Below are positions 1-11,484 of a DNA stretch of 64,000 nucleotides, piece after piece. The stretch is from the NCBI GenBank assembly GCA_964016885.1, contig OZ024743.1:126320419-126384418 (forward strand), given 5' to 3'. The translations under genes and the position numbers were made by a program. The notes below the pieces were generated by a model. The model did no database searches. It was not told the DNA's origin and was given only the letters and a program-made list of their open reading frames with translations. Every line of letters begins with the position of its first letter. Position 1 is the first letter of the stretch. This DNA is from Eledone cirrhosa. Taxonomy: Eukaryota > Mollusca > Cephalopoda > Octopoda > Eledonidae.

Positions 1-19
1 ACAAAATGATTTGTGGTAT

Positions 20-185
20 TTAGCTATGACTTTCTATATTCTGATAAATTCTGCCAAGGTTAACTTTACCTTTCATCTTTTCAGGGTCGATAAAATAAAG
101 TAGCAGTTAAGAACTGGGGCTGATTAAATCAACTTTGTCTTTCCTCCAAATTTGCAGGCCCTGTGCCTAAATTAAAAACCAATAT
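20..185 (+). repeat. Old SINE-A fragment
   Basis: This is a decayed copy of the tRNA-headed SINE called SINE-A here. It keeps the B-box-proximal part (CTGCCAAGGTTAAC), the body block GGTCGATAAAATAAAGTA and the terminal block ending in a GTGCCTAAATTA-like tail. The tRNA-like head is outside the window or lost. It belongs to an older, longer-bodied subtype also seen at 58.6 and 61.3 kb. Confidence 0.7.
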
Positions 186-506
186 TTCTATATGAGAGTA
201 TAATATGAATAAACAAATGTTTAGTGCTTCACAAAGCATGTTCCAATAAACCTCAAAGTTCCATGAAAAAACTTTGAGGTTGCGTAAAATAAAGAACCTT
301 TTAATAAAATTTAATAATAAAAAAACATTTTTATTTATGAATAAATTTTCTCTCTAAAATAAATTTAGTTTTATTTAATATCTTATTAGAATTAGGGTGG
401 TGGGGATTATCTGTAAAATACAGGCATGGGTTCTGTGATTTTTGGATAATTATATAAAGGTTCTGTCTCATAAATTTGGAAACCACTGACATATGCCTAT
501 ACGAGA
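186..506. other. AT-rich interval, nothing recognised
   Basis: Low-complexity AT-rich sequence with stops in all frames and no repeat family I recognise. It leads into the GA microsatellite. Confidence 0.5.
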
Positions 507-527
507 CAGAGAGAGAGAGGGAAAGAA

Positions 528-592
<65 letters not shown>

Positions 593-648
593 AAGAAAGA
601 GAGAGAGAGAGCGCAAGAAAGGGAGAGAGAGAGAGCGAGGGAGAGAAT
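507..648. repeat. (GA)n microsatellite
   Basis: About 140 bp of near-pure GA dinucleotides, with AAGAAAGGG interruptions in the second half. Frames across it read as Arg-Glu or Ser-Leu repeats and are not genes. Confidence 0.97.
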
Positions 649-791
649 TCAACAAACCGATTTTTACTTCTAATCAAATACAGTTTGTCTAGAAAGATTT
701 CATACAAATAAAGAAATCTTAGGTGTCTATGTGCATGTATGCATGTGTGTATGTATGTGTGTGTGAGACTCTCCTCTTCCTCTTCCTCTTC

Positions 792-792
792 A

Positions 793-876
<84 letters not shown>

Positions 877-918
877 CACTACTACTACCACTACTACTAC
901 CACTACTACTAGTACTAC
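792..918. repeat. (CTA)n microsatellite
   Basis: Trinucleotide array of CTA with scattered CCA variants, preceded by a short TG-rich run. The plus frame reads poly-Leu and is an artefact. Confidence 0.95.
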
Positions 919-1074
919 ATTGTTACTGCCAAGAAACATTCAAAACAATGAAATCTTTGCTCCTATTATACTGCATGACAATACCACTTAAAATAACCAT
1001 TGTAGTTTAAGGGAGATTTAATATCTGGACACTTGATATCATGATGGCAATGAATGGTATGATGTGAAGATGTA

Positions 1075-3170
1075 GTGATGATGATGATGATGATGAGGAG
1101 GAGGAGGAGGGGGGGGGAGATGAGGGTGGTGGTGATGATGATGATTGTGATAATGGTGATGGTTGTGATGATGGTGATGGTTGCGATGATGGTGATGGTT
1201 GTGATGATGGTGATGATGATGATTGTGATAATGGTGATGGTTGTGATGATGGTGATGATGATGATTGTGATAATGGTGATAGTTGTGATGATGGTGATGG
1301 TTGTGATGATGGTGATGGTTGTGATGATGGTGATGGTTGTGATGATGGTGATGGTTGTGATGATGGTGATGATGGTTGTGATGATGGTGATGGTTGTGAT
1401 GATGGTGATGGTTGTGATGATGGTGATGATGATGATTGTGATAATGGTGATGGTTGCGATGATGGTGATGATGATGATTGTGATAATGGTGATAGTTGTG
1501 ATGATGGTGATGATGATGATTGTGATAATGGTGATGGTTGTGATGATGGTGATGGTTGTGATTGTGATAATGGTGATGGTTGCGATGATGGTGATGATGA
1601 TGATTGTGATAATGGTGATGGTTGCGATGATGGTGATTGTTGTGATGATGGTGATGGTTGTGATGATGGTGATGGTTGTGATGATGGTGATGGTTGTGAT
1701 GATGGTGATGATGATGGTTGTGATGATGGTGATGGTTGTGATGATGGTGATGATGATGATTGTGATAATGGTGATGGTTGCGATGATGGTGATGATGATG
1801 ATTGTGATAATGGTGATGGTTGCGATGATGGTGATTGTTGTGATGATGGTGATGGTTGTGATGATGGTGATGGTTTTGATGATGGTGATGATGATGATTG
1901 TGATAATGGTGATGGTTGTGATGATGGTGATGATGATGATTGTGATAATGGTGATGGTTGCGATGATGGTGATTGTTGTGATGATGGTGATGGTTGTGAT
2001 GATGGTGATGATGATGGTTGTGATGATGGTGATGGTTGTGATGAGGGTGATGATGATGATTGTGATAATGGTGATGGTTGTGATGATGGTGATGATGATG
2101 ATTGTGATAATGGTGATGGTTGCGATGATGGTGATTGTTGTGATGATGGTGATGGTTGTGATGATGGTGATGATGATGGTTGTGATGATGGTGATGGTTG
2201 TGATGAGGGTGATGATGATGATTGTGATAATGGTGATGGTTGTGATGATGGTGATGGTTGTGATGATGGTGATGATGATGATTGTATTAATGGTGATGGT
2301 TGTGATGATGGTGATGGTTGTGATGATGGTGATGATGGTTGTGATGATGGTGATGGTTGTGATGATGGTGATGGTTGTGATGATGGTGATGATGATGATT
2401 GTATTAATGGTGATGGTTGTGATGATGGTGATGGTTGTGATGGTGATGATGATGATTGTGATAATGGTGATGGTTGTGATGATGGTGATGGTTGTGATGA
2501 TGGTGATGGTTGTGATGATGGTGATGGTTGTGATGATGGTGATGATGATGATTGTGATAATGGTGATGGTTGTGATGATGGTGATGGTTGTGATGATGGT
2601 GACGGTTGTGATGATGGTGATGATGATGATTGTAATAATGGTGATGGTTGTGATAATGGTGATGGTTGTGATGATGGTGATGATGATGATTGTGATAATG
2701 GTGATGGTTGTGATGATGGTGATGGTTGTGATGATGGTGATGATGATGATTGTAATAATGGTGATGGTTGTGATGATGGTGATGGTTGTGATAATGGTGA
2801 TGGTTGTGATGATGGTGATGGTTGTGATGATGGTGATGATGATGATTGTGATGATGGTGATGGTTGTGATGATGGTGATGGTTGTGATGATGGTGATGAT
2901 GATGATTGTAATAATGGTGATGGTTGTGATGATGGTGATGGTTGTGATGATGGTGATGATGGTGATGATGATGATTGTAATAATGGTGATGGTTGTGATG
3001 ATGGTGATGGTTGTGATGATGGTTGACAGTTGTGATGATGGTGATGATGATGGTATTGATGTTGATGATTATGAGTAAGAGGATAGCGATGATGATGATG
3101 ATGATGATGATGATGAGGACGAGGATGGGGGAAGGAGGAGGGGGATGGTGGTGATGACGATGATGGTGAT
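1075..3170. repeat. 2-kb GAT/GGTTGT minisatellite
   Basis: A tandem array built from ATGGTGATGGTTGTG and GATGATGATGATTGTGATA modules. These combine into larger variable units of about 30-50 bp. Nearly every module length is a multiple of three, so both strands stay open for more than 660 codons. One strand reads Met-Val-rich and the other Ser-Pro-Gln-rich. There is no codon-level conservation or intron signal, so I treat both frames as artefacts. The right edge grades into imperfect GAT and GGA repeats up to about 3.3 kb. Confidence 0.95.
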
Positions 3171-3419
3171 GGCGATGGTATTGATGTCAATGTTTATGAG
3201 TAGGAGGATGGTGATGCTGAAGATGATGATGATGTTGAAACCAGTGCTGTTAATGGCGGCAATGTTGATGATGATGAAGGTGGGGAAGAAGTAATGTGAA
3301 AAGGTGGTCAAAAGGTTAACACCTTTCCATAGTCATGCTGACCATAAACTAACATCAAATGCAGATGACTGCCATCAGTTCCATAAAAGCTCCATCCTTA
3401 TACTTTATGTTTCTCTGTT

Positions 3420-3420
3420 G

Positions 3421-3458
<38 letters not shown>

Positions 3459-3471
3459 GGTGGTGGTAGTG

Positions 3472-3534
<63 letters not shown>

Positions 3535-3590
3535 ATAGTGGTAGTGGTGTTGGTGTTGGTGGTGGTAGTAGTAATAGTAGTGGCATCAGC
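3420..3590. repeat. (GTA)n microsatellite with GTG variants
   Basis: Trinucleotide array of GTA, with GTG blocks at about 3449-3474 and 3540-3566. Frames read poly-Val or poly-Thr. A similar short array lies at 56994-57050. Confidence 0.95.
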
Positions 3591-3690
3591 AGCAGCAGGA
3601 GCAAAATACTCCAAGATAAGTTATCTTCAGATAAGAGACTTGGTTCAAATCCTTGCCACAGAGGAATCTATGTTAAAGGTACCTGTGAGA

Positions 3691-3890
3691 CAAATAATTG
3701 TTTCTACTTTTGGCACAAGGCCAGCAAATATCCAGTACATTACTGGTACTTTATTTTATCGACCCCGTAAGGATGAAAGGCAAAGTTAACCTCGGCGGGA
3801 TTTGAACTCAGACTGTAAAGGGACGTAACTATGCTAGAAAGCATGGCGTCCGACCCTCTACCGATACTGCCAATCCAAATAATGGTGTTA
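3691..3890 (-). repeat. SINE-A copy, nearly complete
   Basis: Read on the minus strand it has a head block (TTGGCAGTATCGGTAGAGG), then a B-box-like AGTTCAAATCCCGCC, then the body GGTCGATAAAATAAAGTACC, then an end near TGCCAAAAGTAGAAACAATT. The head has the spacing of a tRNA-derived pol III promoter. Octopus tRNA-derived SINEs are well established, and I infer this family belongs to that group. Confidence 0.85.
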
Positions 3891-4159
3891 AACCTACCCT
3901 CAAAAAAATACAGTCCATCTGATGGGCTTCCACATAGTTTCTGTCCATTCAAAGGCTTATGTAGATCCTAGACCAGAGATCAACAAACTCTTTTTTTAAT
4001 AGCCTACACATATATTATATATCTTACATATAAACATTTGAAAAGGTTTGAGTAGGACCACGGAACACCTCAATAGCCCCCAGGTATATTATATCATATC
4101 TTACATATAGACATTTTAAAAGACCCAGGGTCCCCAGTGAACACTTTAATGGTCCATAT

Positions 4160-4575
4160 CATCATCATCATTTTATGTCTGCTGTTCCATGCTTGCATGG
4201 GTTGAACAGGTCTTTTTCAGCACAGCATCTCTCCACTCATCATGTTCTTTCATTATCTCATCTGTGAACTTCAGTGATTTGAGCTCAGCTCTCACCACTT
4301 CAGCTCAGGTTTCTTTTAATCTTCTTCTACTGCAGCTTCCTTCCACTAGGATTTCCAGACACTCCTTCACCTAACGATCATCATCCATGTGCATCACATG
4401 TCCATGCCAGCACAGTCTTCTCTCTTGCATATTACATCTGATTCCTTTTATACCCAGTTTCTCTCTCAGTTCATCATGTTTTGTTGTTCATAAACATTAA
4501 CATTGCATATCCAGCAAAGCATGCTTGCTTTTTTCCCCCAGCCTTCGCATACCAATACAGCCAATGTCTCACTAC
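4160..4575 (-). mobile_element. RTE-like LINE, 3' fragment
   Basis: The CATCATCATC run at the left edge is the LINE's 3' terminal (GATGAT)n tail. Reading minus from it come the 3' UTR block (CATGCAAGCATGG) and decayed coding sequence for the C-terminal domain, which parallels the copy at 26777-27423. Recognisable pieces are the equivalents of RRLxWxGHxM and of the block around the last Trp. It is inserted in the 77-bp satellite. Confidence 0.8.
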
Positions 4576-5037
4576 TGTGCAACATTACACTTCATATCCC
4601 AACATCACATATAAACATTTGAAAAGGTCTAGGGCCCACAAAAACCACCTCAATAGCCCACTAGCATGTTATATCATGCCTTACATATAAACATTTGAAA
4701 AGGTCTGGGGCTCACAGAGATCACCTCAATAACCCATAGGTGTATTATATCATACCTTACATATAAACATTTTAAAAGGTCTGAGGCTCAAAGAAAACAA
4801 CTCATTAGCCTTCATGTCTATTATATAATATCTTACATATAACCATTTTAAAAGGTCTGAGATTCACAGAGAACACCTCAAGAGCCTCCTATATATTATA
4901 TCTTACATGTAAACATTTCAAAATGTCTGAGGCCCACATGTATATTATATCATATTTTACATATAAACATTTCAAAGATCAGAGGTGGCCCACAGAGAAC
5001 ACTTCCATGGTTTACATGTATATTATATCATATTTTA

Positions 5038-5995
5038 CTGAAGACGAACGGATATCCAACACCCACAATGAATCGACTTAAGAATCAAAGGCGCCTCAGG
5101 CATAAGACCTCCTCTAACACCTGCTTCATGAAATTACCACATTTCAGTGAAAGCATAACCACAGCTATCCGAAGAGCTATCCGCAAAGAAGGACTGGACA
5201 TACAGTTAGCACACTCCAGCCCTTCACTGCGTGGACACCTGTCTAAGAAGCAATCCAGAGACAACAACAATCAATGCTCCCTGACTAACTGCCCCATCCG
5301 CGATACAGGTATGTGCCAGCGGACACATGTGGTATACTGGATTGAATGCAACAAATGTAAGGACTTCTACATTGGTAGCACGACTCGAGCACTCCACACT
5401 TGCATTAAATAACACCTCAACACATGTGCATCCTCATTAAAAAAACACATCGACGAATGTAGAAACATCAACCAACATATTACCATTACCATTAAAGCCA
5501 GTAATAGAAATGTGGGCAACTTAAGAATTAAGGAAGCCTTTCTCATACATAGACTCAACCCGCAAATAAATAATAGATTAGAACTCAGCACACAGTACTT
5601 GACATAAAAAGACACACCCACAGGCACACAGACTAAACATCTCATACAAAAAAGAAAATTGATTTCATGAAATACTATATTGGCAATTGACGTCATTCAC
5701 GTGGAAAGTGAAATAGCCATCGAAAAACGCTTGAAAATGACTTAGAAAAAATTTAAAGCAAAATCATAATTTTATCCCAAAGAGAGGAAATTGGAACGTT
5801 ATCCACTGAAAGTTCCTTAAACCCTGATGAAGGGACTTTTAGGTCCCGAAATATTAGACAGATAAAAGAAGAACAACAACAAAGATTACCAGGTAAGTTA
5901 CTTTTCGTTACCTCATCTTACAGTCCTTTTTGCATTGTTTAGCCTTCTATCTCTTTCAATGTTATATATTATATACAATGCTTCATGCAAACTAT
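5038..5995 (+). mobile_element. Penelope-like element, 3' fragment
   Basis: The fragment interrupts the satellite and holds the end of a reverse-transcriptase/endonuclease ORF followed by about 390 bp of 3' flank. The flank includes a block (GAAATAGCCATCGAAA, 5710-5725) also present in the hairpin at 22971-23056. It also has the terminus motif CTGATGA (5824-5830), a GGGAC/GTCCC hairpin and GAAA (5848-5851). A 5'-truncated insertion is the simplest reading. Confidence 0.72.
5068..5604 (+). pseudogene. GIY-YIG endonuclease domain of a Penelope-like element
   Basis: The frame gives a Cys-rich knuckle (CSLTNCPIRDTGMC) followed by VVYWIECNKCKDFYIGST. That is the GIY-YIG-type core, with the tyrosine of the first strand and YIG of the second. 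A TAA at 5410-5412 replaces the residue just before HLN, where the family normally keeps a charged residue. Reading through it, the same frame continues for about 60 codons and keeps KKHIDEC, KEAFLIHRLNPQINNR and a natural-looking stop at about 5604. This is the C-terminal endonuclease of a Penelope-like retroelement that nicks DNA to prime reverse transcription. No RT motifs remain upstream. One nonsense change plus truncation suggests a dead but not very old copy. Confidence 0.78.
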
Positions 5996-6140
5996 AATAT
6001 TTTATTTACATATAAACATTGGAAAAGGTCTAGGGTCCACAAAAACCACCTCAATAGCTTACATGTATATCATATAATATCTTAGGTATACACATTTGAA
6101 ATGGTCTGATGCCCACAGAGACACCTCATTGTTGATAATA

Positions 6141-6614
6141 CCCATGTCTTAAGCTATGGTAGAGACACTTACTGAAGGTGTTGCATAGTGGAATCAAACC
6201 CAGACCCATATGACTGACCTGGATCCAAGAACCAGATACACATGTGACATTTGCTACACATATAACACCAAACAACAATTTCAAACAGTCAGGGCCTTTG
6301 ATTCTTAACTAACATTAGTAGCAGAATGTATGGACAAGATGAGACAAATGAAATAGGGAAGGGAAAGAAGAAAATTGGGACACATGTAAGAATTAGTGAT
6401 CTGAGAGTACAGGTGAACATCTTAAACAATAGTGTATGTAAAGACAACATAGAGTGGAAAGGACTCTTCAGTGAAGCCAAGGACATGACAATTTCCTTAG
6501 TACTATTGACATTCTGTAAGGTGTTATGATGGTGCCACAATAAAATGTACCCAGTACACTCAAAAGTGTTAGTGCTGGTACCACTACAAAATATACCTAG
6601 TACATTCTAGGCAA
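6141..6614. other. No gene; faint retroposon-tail similarity
   Basis: Mostly unique-looking sequence. From about 6440 on, GGTGCCACAATAAAATGTAC and CCCAGTACAC resemble the tail units that form the 96-bp satellite further right. The open frames on both strands show no family signature. Confidence 0.45.
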
Positions 6615-6960
6615 TGAGTCATTAGAACATCGGGTAGAATGCTTTGTAGTATTTGTTTCAGCTCTCTGATCTCTAAGTTCGAATCCCACTAAGGTCAACT
6701 TTGCCTTCCATCCATTTAAGGTCAATAAAAAAAGTACCACTCAAGTACTGGAGTCGATTCTTCCTCTATATCTCTTTCTCACTTCCTTTCTCTCACTCTC
6801 TATCCTTCTATGGAAGAAATCTGTTGTATTCAGATCTGGAGAGATGGAGCTCCGCCAGGTTTTAAAACGCCCTAGAAATGCCTTATGTCAATACAGTGCT
6901 CCTAGACCTCCCTCAGGAGTTACAGGACCATGCATGCATACATTCTGTAAATTGTTAGCA
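6615..6960 (+). repeat. SINE-A head joined to SINE-D body
   Basis: The left half has a tRNA-like head (AGAATGCTTTGTAGTATTTG, then AAGTTCGAATCCCACTAAGG) and the GGTCAATAAAA body. The right half continues as GATTCTTCCTCTATATCTCT and a purine-rich tract ending near GCCAGGTTTTAAAACGCC. The right half matches 28285-28440 on the other strand, so it is a repeated body type and is called SINE-D here. Confidence 0.65.
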
Positions 6961-7680
6961 CTGATGCAATGATAACATGCACCCCATACACTCTGTAAAT
7001 TGTTAATGCTGGTGACACAATAAAATGCACCTAGTACACCTTATAAAGTGTTAGTGTTGGTGCCAAGCTAAAATGCACCCAGTACACTTTATAAAGTGGT
7101 AGTGCTGGTACCTCTATAATATTTACTCACTACACTTTATAAAGTGTTAGTGTTGGTGCTGAGATAAAATGCACCCAGTACACTTTATAAAGTGGTAGTG
7201 CTGGTACCTCTATAATATTTACTCACTACACTTTATAAAGTGTTAGTGTTGGTGCTGAGATAAAATGCACCCAGTACACTTTGTAAAGTGGTAGTGCTGG
7301 TACCACTATAATATTTACTCACTACACTTTATAAAGTGGTAGTGTTGGTGCCAAGATAAAATGCACCAAGTACACTTTGTAAAGTGGTAGTGCTGGTACC
7401 ACTATAATATTTACTCACTACACTTTATAAAGTGTTAGTGTTGGTGCCAAGATAAAATGCACCAAGTACACTTTGTAAAGTGGTAGTGCTGGTACCACTA
7501 TAATATTTACTCACTACACTTTATAAAGTGTTAGTGTTGGTGCCAAGATAAAATGCACCAAGTACACTTTGTAAAGTGGTAGTGCTGGTACCAATCTAAA
7601 ATTCACCCAATACCCACTGTAAAATGATAGTGTTGGTACCACAATAAAATACATCCAGTACATACTGTAAAGTTGTTGGC
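6961..7680. repeat. 96-bp satellite made of retroposon-tail units
   Basis: The anchor GCACC recurs at 7075, 7171, 7267, 7363, 7459 and 7555, exactly 96 bp apart. Each monomer is two diverged 48-bp halves, one with ATGCACCCAGTACACTTT and one with TACTCACTACACTTTATAAA. Both halves resemble the CACCCAG...CACTGTAAAGTGG unit of the LINE and SINE-C 3' tails. The array ends in a retroposon tail at 7676-7860. Confidence 0.88.
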
Positions 7681-7860
7681 ATTAGGAAGGCCATCCAGCT
7701 CTAGAAACCATGCTAACATATGAAACATATTATCAAGATGTTTTACTTTGGACCATGACAACCTATCCAATACATGCCAGCATGGAAAATGGGGATAAAA
7801 TCATGATAAAGATGGTGCTAGTGGCAGTGATGATGATGATGATGATGATGATGATAATTC
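7676..7860 (+). repeat. Retroposon 3' tail with (GATG)n end
   Basis: It contains AGGAAGGCCATCCAGCTCTA, a diverged CCAATACATGCCAGCATGG block and a terminal (GATGAT)n. That is the order seen at the ends of the RTE-like LINE and SINE-C. It directly adjoins the 96-bp array, so that array probably grew from this element's own tail. Confidence 0.7.
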
Positions 7861-9042
7861 AAGACTGCTTTACTTAATGATTGTACAAATAGACTCAGTG
7901 ACTAAAGATAAATAAATAAAATCCAGACCAAAATACTGAACCAAAACATTAAATGAAAGAGTAACAGAAGTACATACCAACCATGAAACATTATTCCTCT
8001 TGCTGTTAAAGTAAGCTCCAATTTTCTTATGAGGATTGTTTATATTTTCTAATACGCTTTTTTTATTTTTTTTTTTAGACTTTTTAAAGTTCTGTGCAAA
8101 CAGAAGTTCTGCTGTCTCAGCAGTTAGATGTATGAAAATCCGTACCTTATTTAAAAAAATTAGTGTTGGCATCAGGAAGGACAACTAGCCATAAAATTCT
8201 GCTTCAGAAAGTCTTATTCATGCCATCATAGAAAACAAATGGATGTAAAACTCACAATACTGATGATGATGAGGATGCAGATATTAAGTTTGGATTTCAA
8301 AAATATATATAAAGATTTTTTTTTTTTTTTAATTTAGAATTTTAGTATTTTATAACAAAATCCTGTTTAAATTGGATAATAGTTGAAGTAATCGCCAGTA
8401 ATGACAAGCAAGGCTAATAATCAAGTGTGGTAGATTTTTCAGTTGAATCTTCAATACCATTCAAAAGTAGATGCATATTCTGTCACATGGTTAACTCAGA
8501 AATACATTCCGATGAGCAGAAAGGTAGAGATGTAAACATGAGATCTAAATACAAGAGTTGATGTATTGCTGTGAATTAAATACCGAAAGCATCCATGAAA
8601 ATGTAGCCATATATAGTGGGTTATTTAAAATCAGCTTAAAACTAATTCCATCATCTGACTAATGCTAGAATATAGCAACAGATGAAATTGGTATGTGTGC
8701 AACAATGTGTTGCTTATCTTTTTCATAGTGTGTCTACAAGCTATCACCAATTGTGAGCTAGCTGCTAAGAACACACATACAGCTGAGACAGCTTGCTTCT
8801 CATCTCACATATTTCTCAACAAGATAAAATCAATTATTTCCACAGTTAATATTTTACAAGTGGAATGAAAAGTTTGCATTATTTCAGCATATTCTACCTG
8901 CTAGTAAATTATTCATTAAATTATCACTGGCCATGAAAAGTTTCCAGTGAAAGAGAAATGTCAAAGATTGGTAGCAGGCCTGGTATGTGTTTTTAAGTAT
9001 GGCACTTAATTCCACTGATCTTTATGTGTTGAACTGCTAAGT
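7861..9042. other. No gene; old tail fragment at 8160-8280
   Basis: AT-rich sequence. At 8160-8280 there is a decayed tail (GGCATCAGGAAGGACAACTA, then CTGATGATGATGAGG). I see no coding homology in the rest. Confidence 0.5.
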
Positions 9043-9210
9043 TCATCATCAATATCATTATTTTATATTGGCTTTCCATGCTAGCATGGGTTAGGTGGGT
9101 CCAAACAGTCTGAGCCTGTTCTTATTTGAAGACAGGTTAATGACCACGACATACTTGTAGGTTCCACAGTTGCATGGCATATTGTTTATGTGAGACAGTT
9201 AAACGTCACC
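9043..9210 (-). repeat. Decayed retroposon 3' tail
   Basis: TCATCATCAATATCATT is followed by CCATGCTAGCATGGGTTAGG and a diverged body. This is a minus-strand tail of the LINE/SINE-C type. Divergence is high, so it is an old insertion. Confidence 0.6.
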
Positions 9211-9749
9211 GGCTGTAGAAGTAGTATCCAAGTGAAGACATACAGACAAATCACCACACGCATGCTTAGACAAAGGCTGAAGAATTTGAACTTCTCACAA
9301 TAACGAAATTGGATGAATTAGTTCTTGAAAGCAATAACTCATTAGCCTGGTGCCATAAGAAGCAAAAAAACGTTAACAGCCATCAACCAACACTTTTTAA
9401 AAAAATTTGTGTTCAATATAGTAATACACAAAACCAGTCTTTGTTCTTTGAGTAGTTTATTCTATAGAAATTTTGTAGAATATCAAATGCCAAAACAATA
9501 TATATAAAGTGGCATTAGGAATTGTATATGAATATTTATTGCTAAGTTCTCAGTACTTTTTTTAAACATATTAAATATTTATGTTTTTACAAAAAATTTT
9601 ATGCAGAATGAATGTTACTTTAGATGATAATATTGATGATGACAATAAAGAAGAAAATGAGGAATGCAGTACAGTTACTCTTATTGTTTTTACTGTTTAG
9701 TCAGGACGGGAAAGGCAATGCACATAATTAATTTGTGTTGTTAACAAAA
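9211..9749. other. Nothing recognised
   Basis: AT-rich unique-looking sequence without a long open frame, repeat structure or promoter-like element that I can support. Confidence 0.45.
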
Positions 9750-9975
9750 CTTAGTGTCATCATCATTATCATCACCATCATCATCATTCATCATTCATCA
9801 TTCATCAGCATCATCATTATTTTACATGTTTTCCATGCTGTTATGGGTTTTCACAGTATGAGACTAAACCAGTTGGAGGACCATGTCTTGCTTATACATT
9901 CCATTTTTATATGATTTCTATGGCTGAATGCCCTTTCTAACAGCAACCACTTTACAAAGTGAACGATGTGTTATA
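9750..9975 (-). repeat. Decayed retroposon 3' tail
   Basis: A long (ATC)n and (ATCATTC)n run is followed by CCATGCTGTTATGGGTTTTC, a GACCATGTCTTGCTTATA block and CTATGGCTGAATGCCCTTTC. This is the same order as the LINE 3' UTR at 18.8 kb, on the minus strand and strongly diverged. Confidence 0.7.
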
Positions 9976-10690
9976 AAAAATTATATTTTCAAAATGCTAT
10001 GCTGCCAATGAGAAACTTTTGGAAAGCTCTGCAATATTTACTGTCTCAAATGATCTTTCTAGGATGTCTCAAATTCTTAGCTCTGATATAGATTTGCATC
10101 AGTACATGATGTTCTTCATCAGTTTAGAATAATTATTGGTAATTTGCAAAATTAAAAGATGTTCTAAGAGGAAAAATCTGTTCTTCTATCTAGCAACATT
10201 CTAAGCTCCATTCAGAGAAGAAAGTGTAAAAGCCATTTAGGCTGGGTCTCTAGTCTGAAGATACATTCTTCCCTCTCTCCCATCAGTCTTAGGGGCCTGA
10301 GGCTCTAGTAGAAGACACTTGTCTAAAGCTTCAGGCAATAGGATAAAATCAAAGACCATGTGGTGACAAAGTGTACTTCTTAACCCAACAGTAATGACTG
10401 CTTCTTGATGTATACAGAAATATTATGTAAAGTGTAGAAATGTTAAATGACATTTGTTAACTCTATAGAAAAATCAAGCCAGGATGTATGCATATGATAC
10501 TTTGTCAAAGTCTTCAATAATAATCAAATGGTCTGCGTTTCACCATAGTACCATAGTGCTGATGATCATTTTGAGGTCAATTCATAAATTAAGTCTCAAG
10601 AGAATTTAGTTTCCCAAGAATTTACTACTGCATTATGATGTTTTCCACATTTATAATGCATGACAATGGCTCAGCTATTCATCATTTTAA
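9976..10690. other. No gene; SINE-B body fragment at 10235-10330
   Basis: Mostly unique-looking sequence. Within it GCTGGGTCTCTAGTCTGAAG and TCTTAGGGGCCTGAGG match the body of SINE-B, whose fullest copy is at 50787-51085. Confidence 0.5.
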
Positions 10691-10795
10691 ACTCTTTTCT
10701 ATTCTTTCTAGCATGGGTTAGTCAAGACTTTTTTGAGGCAGTTTTTTTACAGCTGAATGTTCTTCCTGATGTCAATTTTTGTTTGTTTTTAAATA
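10691..10795 (-). repeat. Diverged retroposon tail fragment
   Basis: CTAGCATGGGTTAGTCAAGA, a TTTTTTGAGGCAGT block and ACAGCTGAATGTTCTTCCTG correspond to the tail order at 37838-37935. The subtype differs from the abundant RTE-like tails. Confidence 0.5.
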
Positions 10796-11484
10796 AGTTA
10801 CTTAATTCTTCCCACATTGAACCACTGAGTTGTGGGACATATTTTTTATACTGATAAAGAAGTTAAATTTCATGAGTGATAGATGTACTGGAGTAGCTAG
10901 CTGTAAGAGTACATGTGAGATAAATTCCTTCAATTGCTTTGGTGTAAAATATTGATGGAGATTGGGATGTATATCCCCATTTGAGTCTCTCCTGCTATTT
11001 ATGCTTATATTAAGTCTCCACAAACTCCCCCCCCCCTCTCTCTTCATTACTCTCTCAACTAAACGTTTTAATGTATGGCTCCATCAGGACCACAAGTTGA
11101 ATGGCTTAAAACCAGTAAAAGAATACAAACATCAATTGTGTATAGTTAGTGAGTTGACACAGAGTATAGAACAACATTCTTTAGAACAAGGGTGTGCAAC
11201 ATATTCAATTGGCAGGCCACTTTTGAACATTGGAACAACTATTAGGGCCATCAATATTTATTAAGCACTATTCCAAAGATCCACCATAACATGGAACTGG
11301 GAAATTATAACAAACATAACCCTATCAGTGAAGCCCTTTAGTATAGGTCAACTAACAGAAAATTGTATTACGGTTACGAAAAAAATTATAAATAAACCTA
11401 CAAGGTAAAAATTAAAAATGGTCATCGTGGGCCACTCTGACTGGTCTGGTGGGCTGGATTGTGGCCCGCAGGCTGCCTATTGCA
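10796..11484. other. Nothing recognised
   Basis: Unique-looking sequence. Open frames of 80-100 codons overlap on both strands and show no domain signature, so I do not call them. Confidence 0.45.

Larger units (their letters stand above)
3996..6140. repeat. 76-77-bp satellite, interrupted twice
   Basis: Monomers contain TTACATATAAACATTTGAAA, then AGGTCTGGGGC, CACAGAGAACACCTCAATAG and a TATATTATATCATA stretch. Anchors fall at 4026, 4103, 4607, 4683, 4759, 4835, 4905, 4959, 6008 and about 6084. Most intervals are 76 or 77 bp, with two shortened monomers. The array is broken by a LINE tail at 4160-4575 and by a Penelope-like fragment at 5038-5995, and it resumes in register after each. Confidence 0.88.

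Noticed and set aside
1007..3190. Two opposed open frames of 727 and 667 codons
   Set aside because: Both are produced by a minisatellite whose modules are multiples of three; composition is only Ser/Pro/Gln or Met/Val/Ile repeats.
5824..5851. Active hammerhead ribozyme
   Set aside because: CTGATGA and GAAA flank a good GGGAC/GTCCC stem, but an extra A breaks the expected first stem-II pair and the flanks do not form stem I.
5891..5925. Mini-intron (GTAAGT ... TTACAG) after the Penelope-like ORF
   Set aside because: About 35 nt is too short for a metazoan intron and it lies in the 3' flank.
7870..8184. 104-codon minus-strand open frame
   Set aside because: No family signature, lysine-rich run from an A/T tract, no splice or promoter support.
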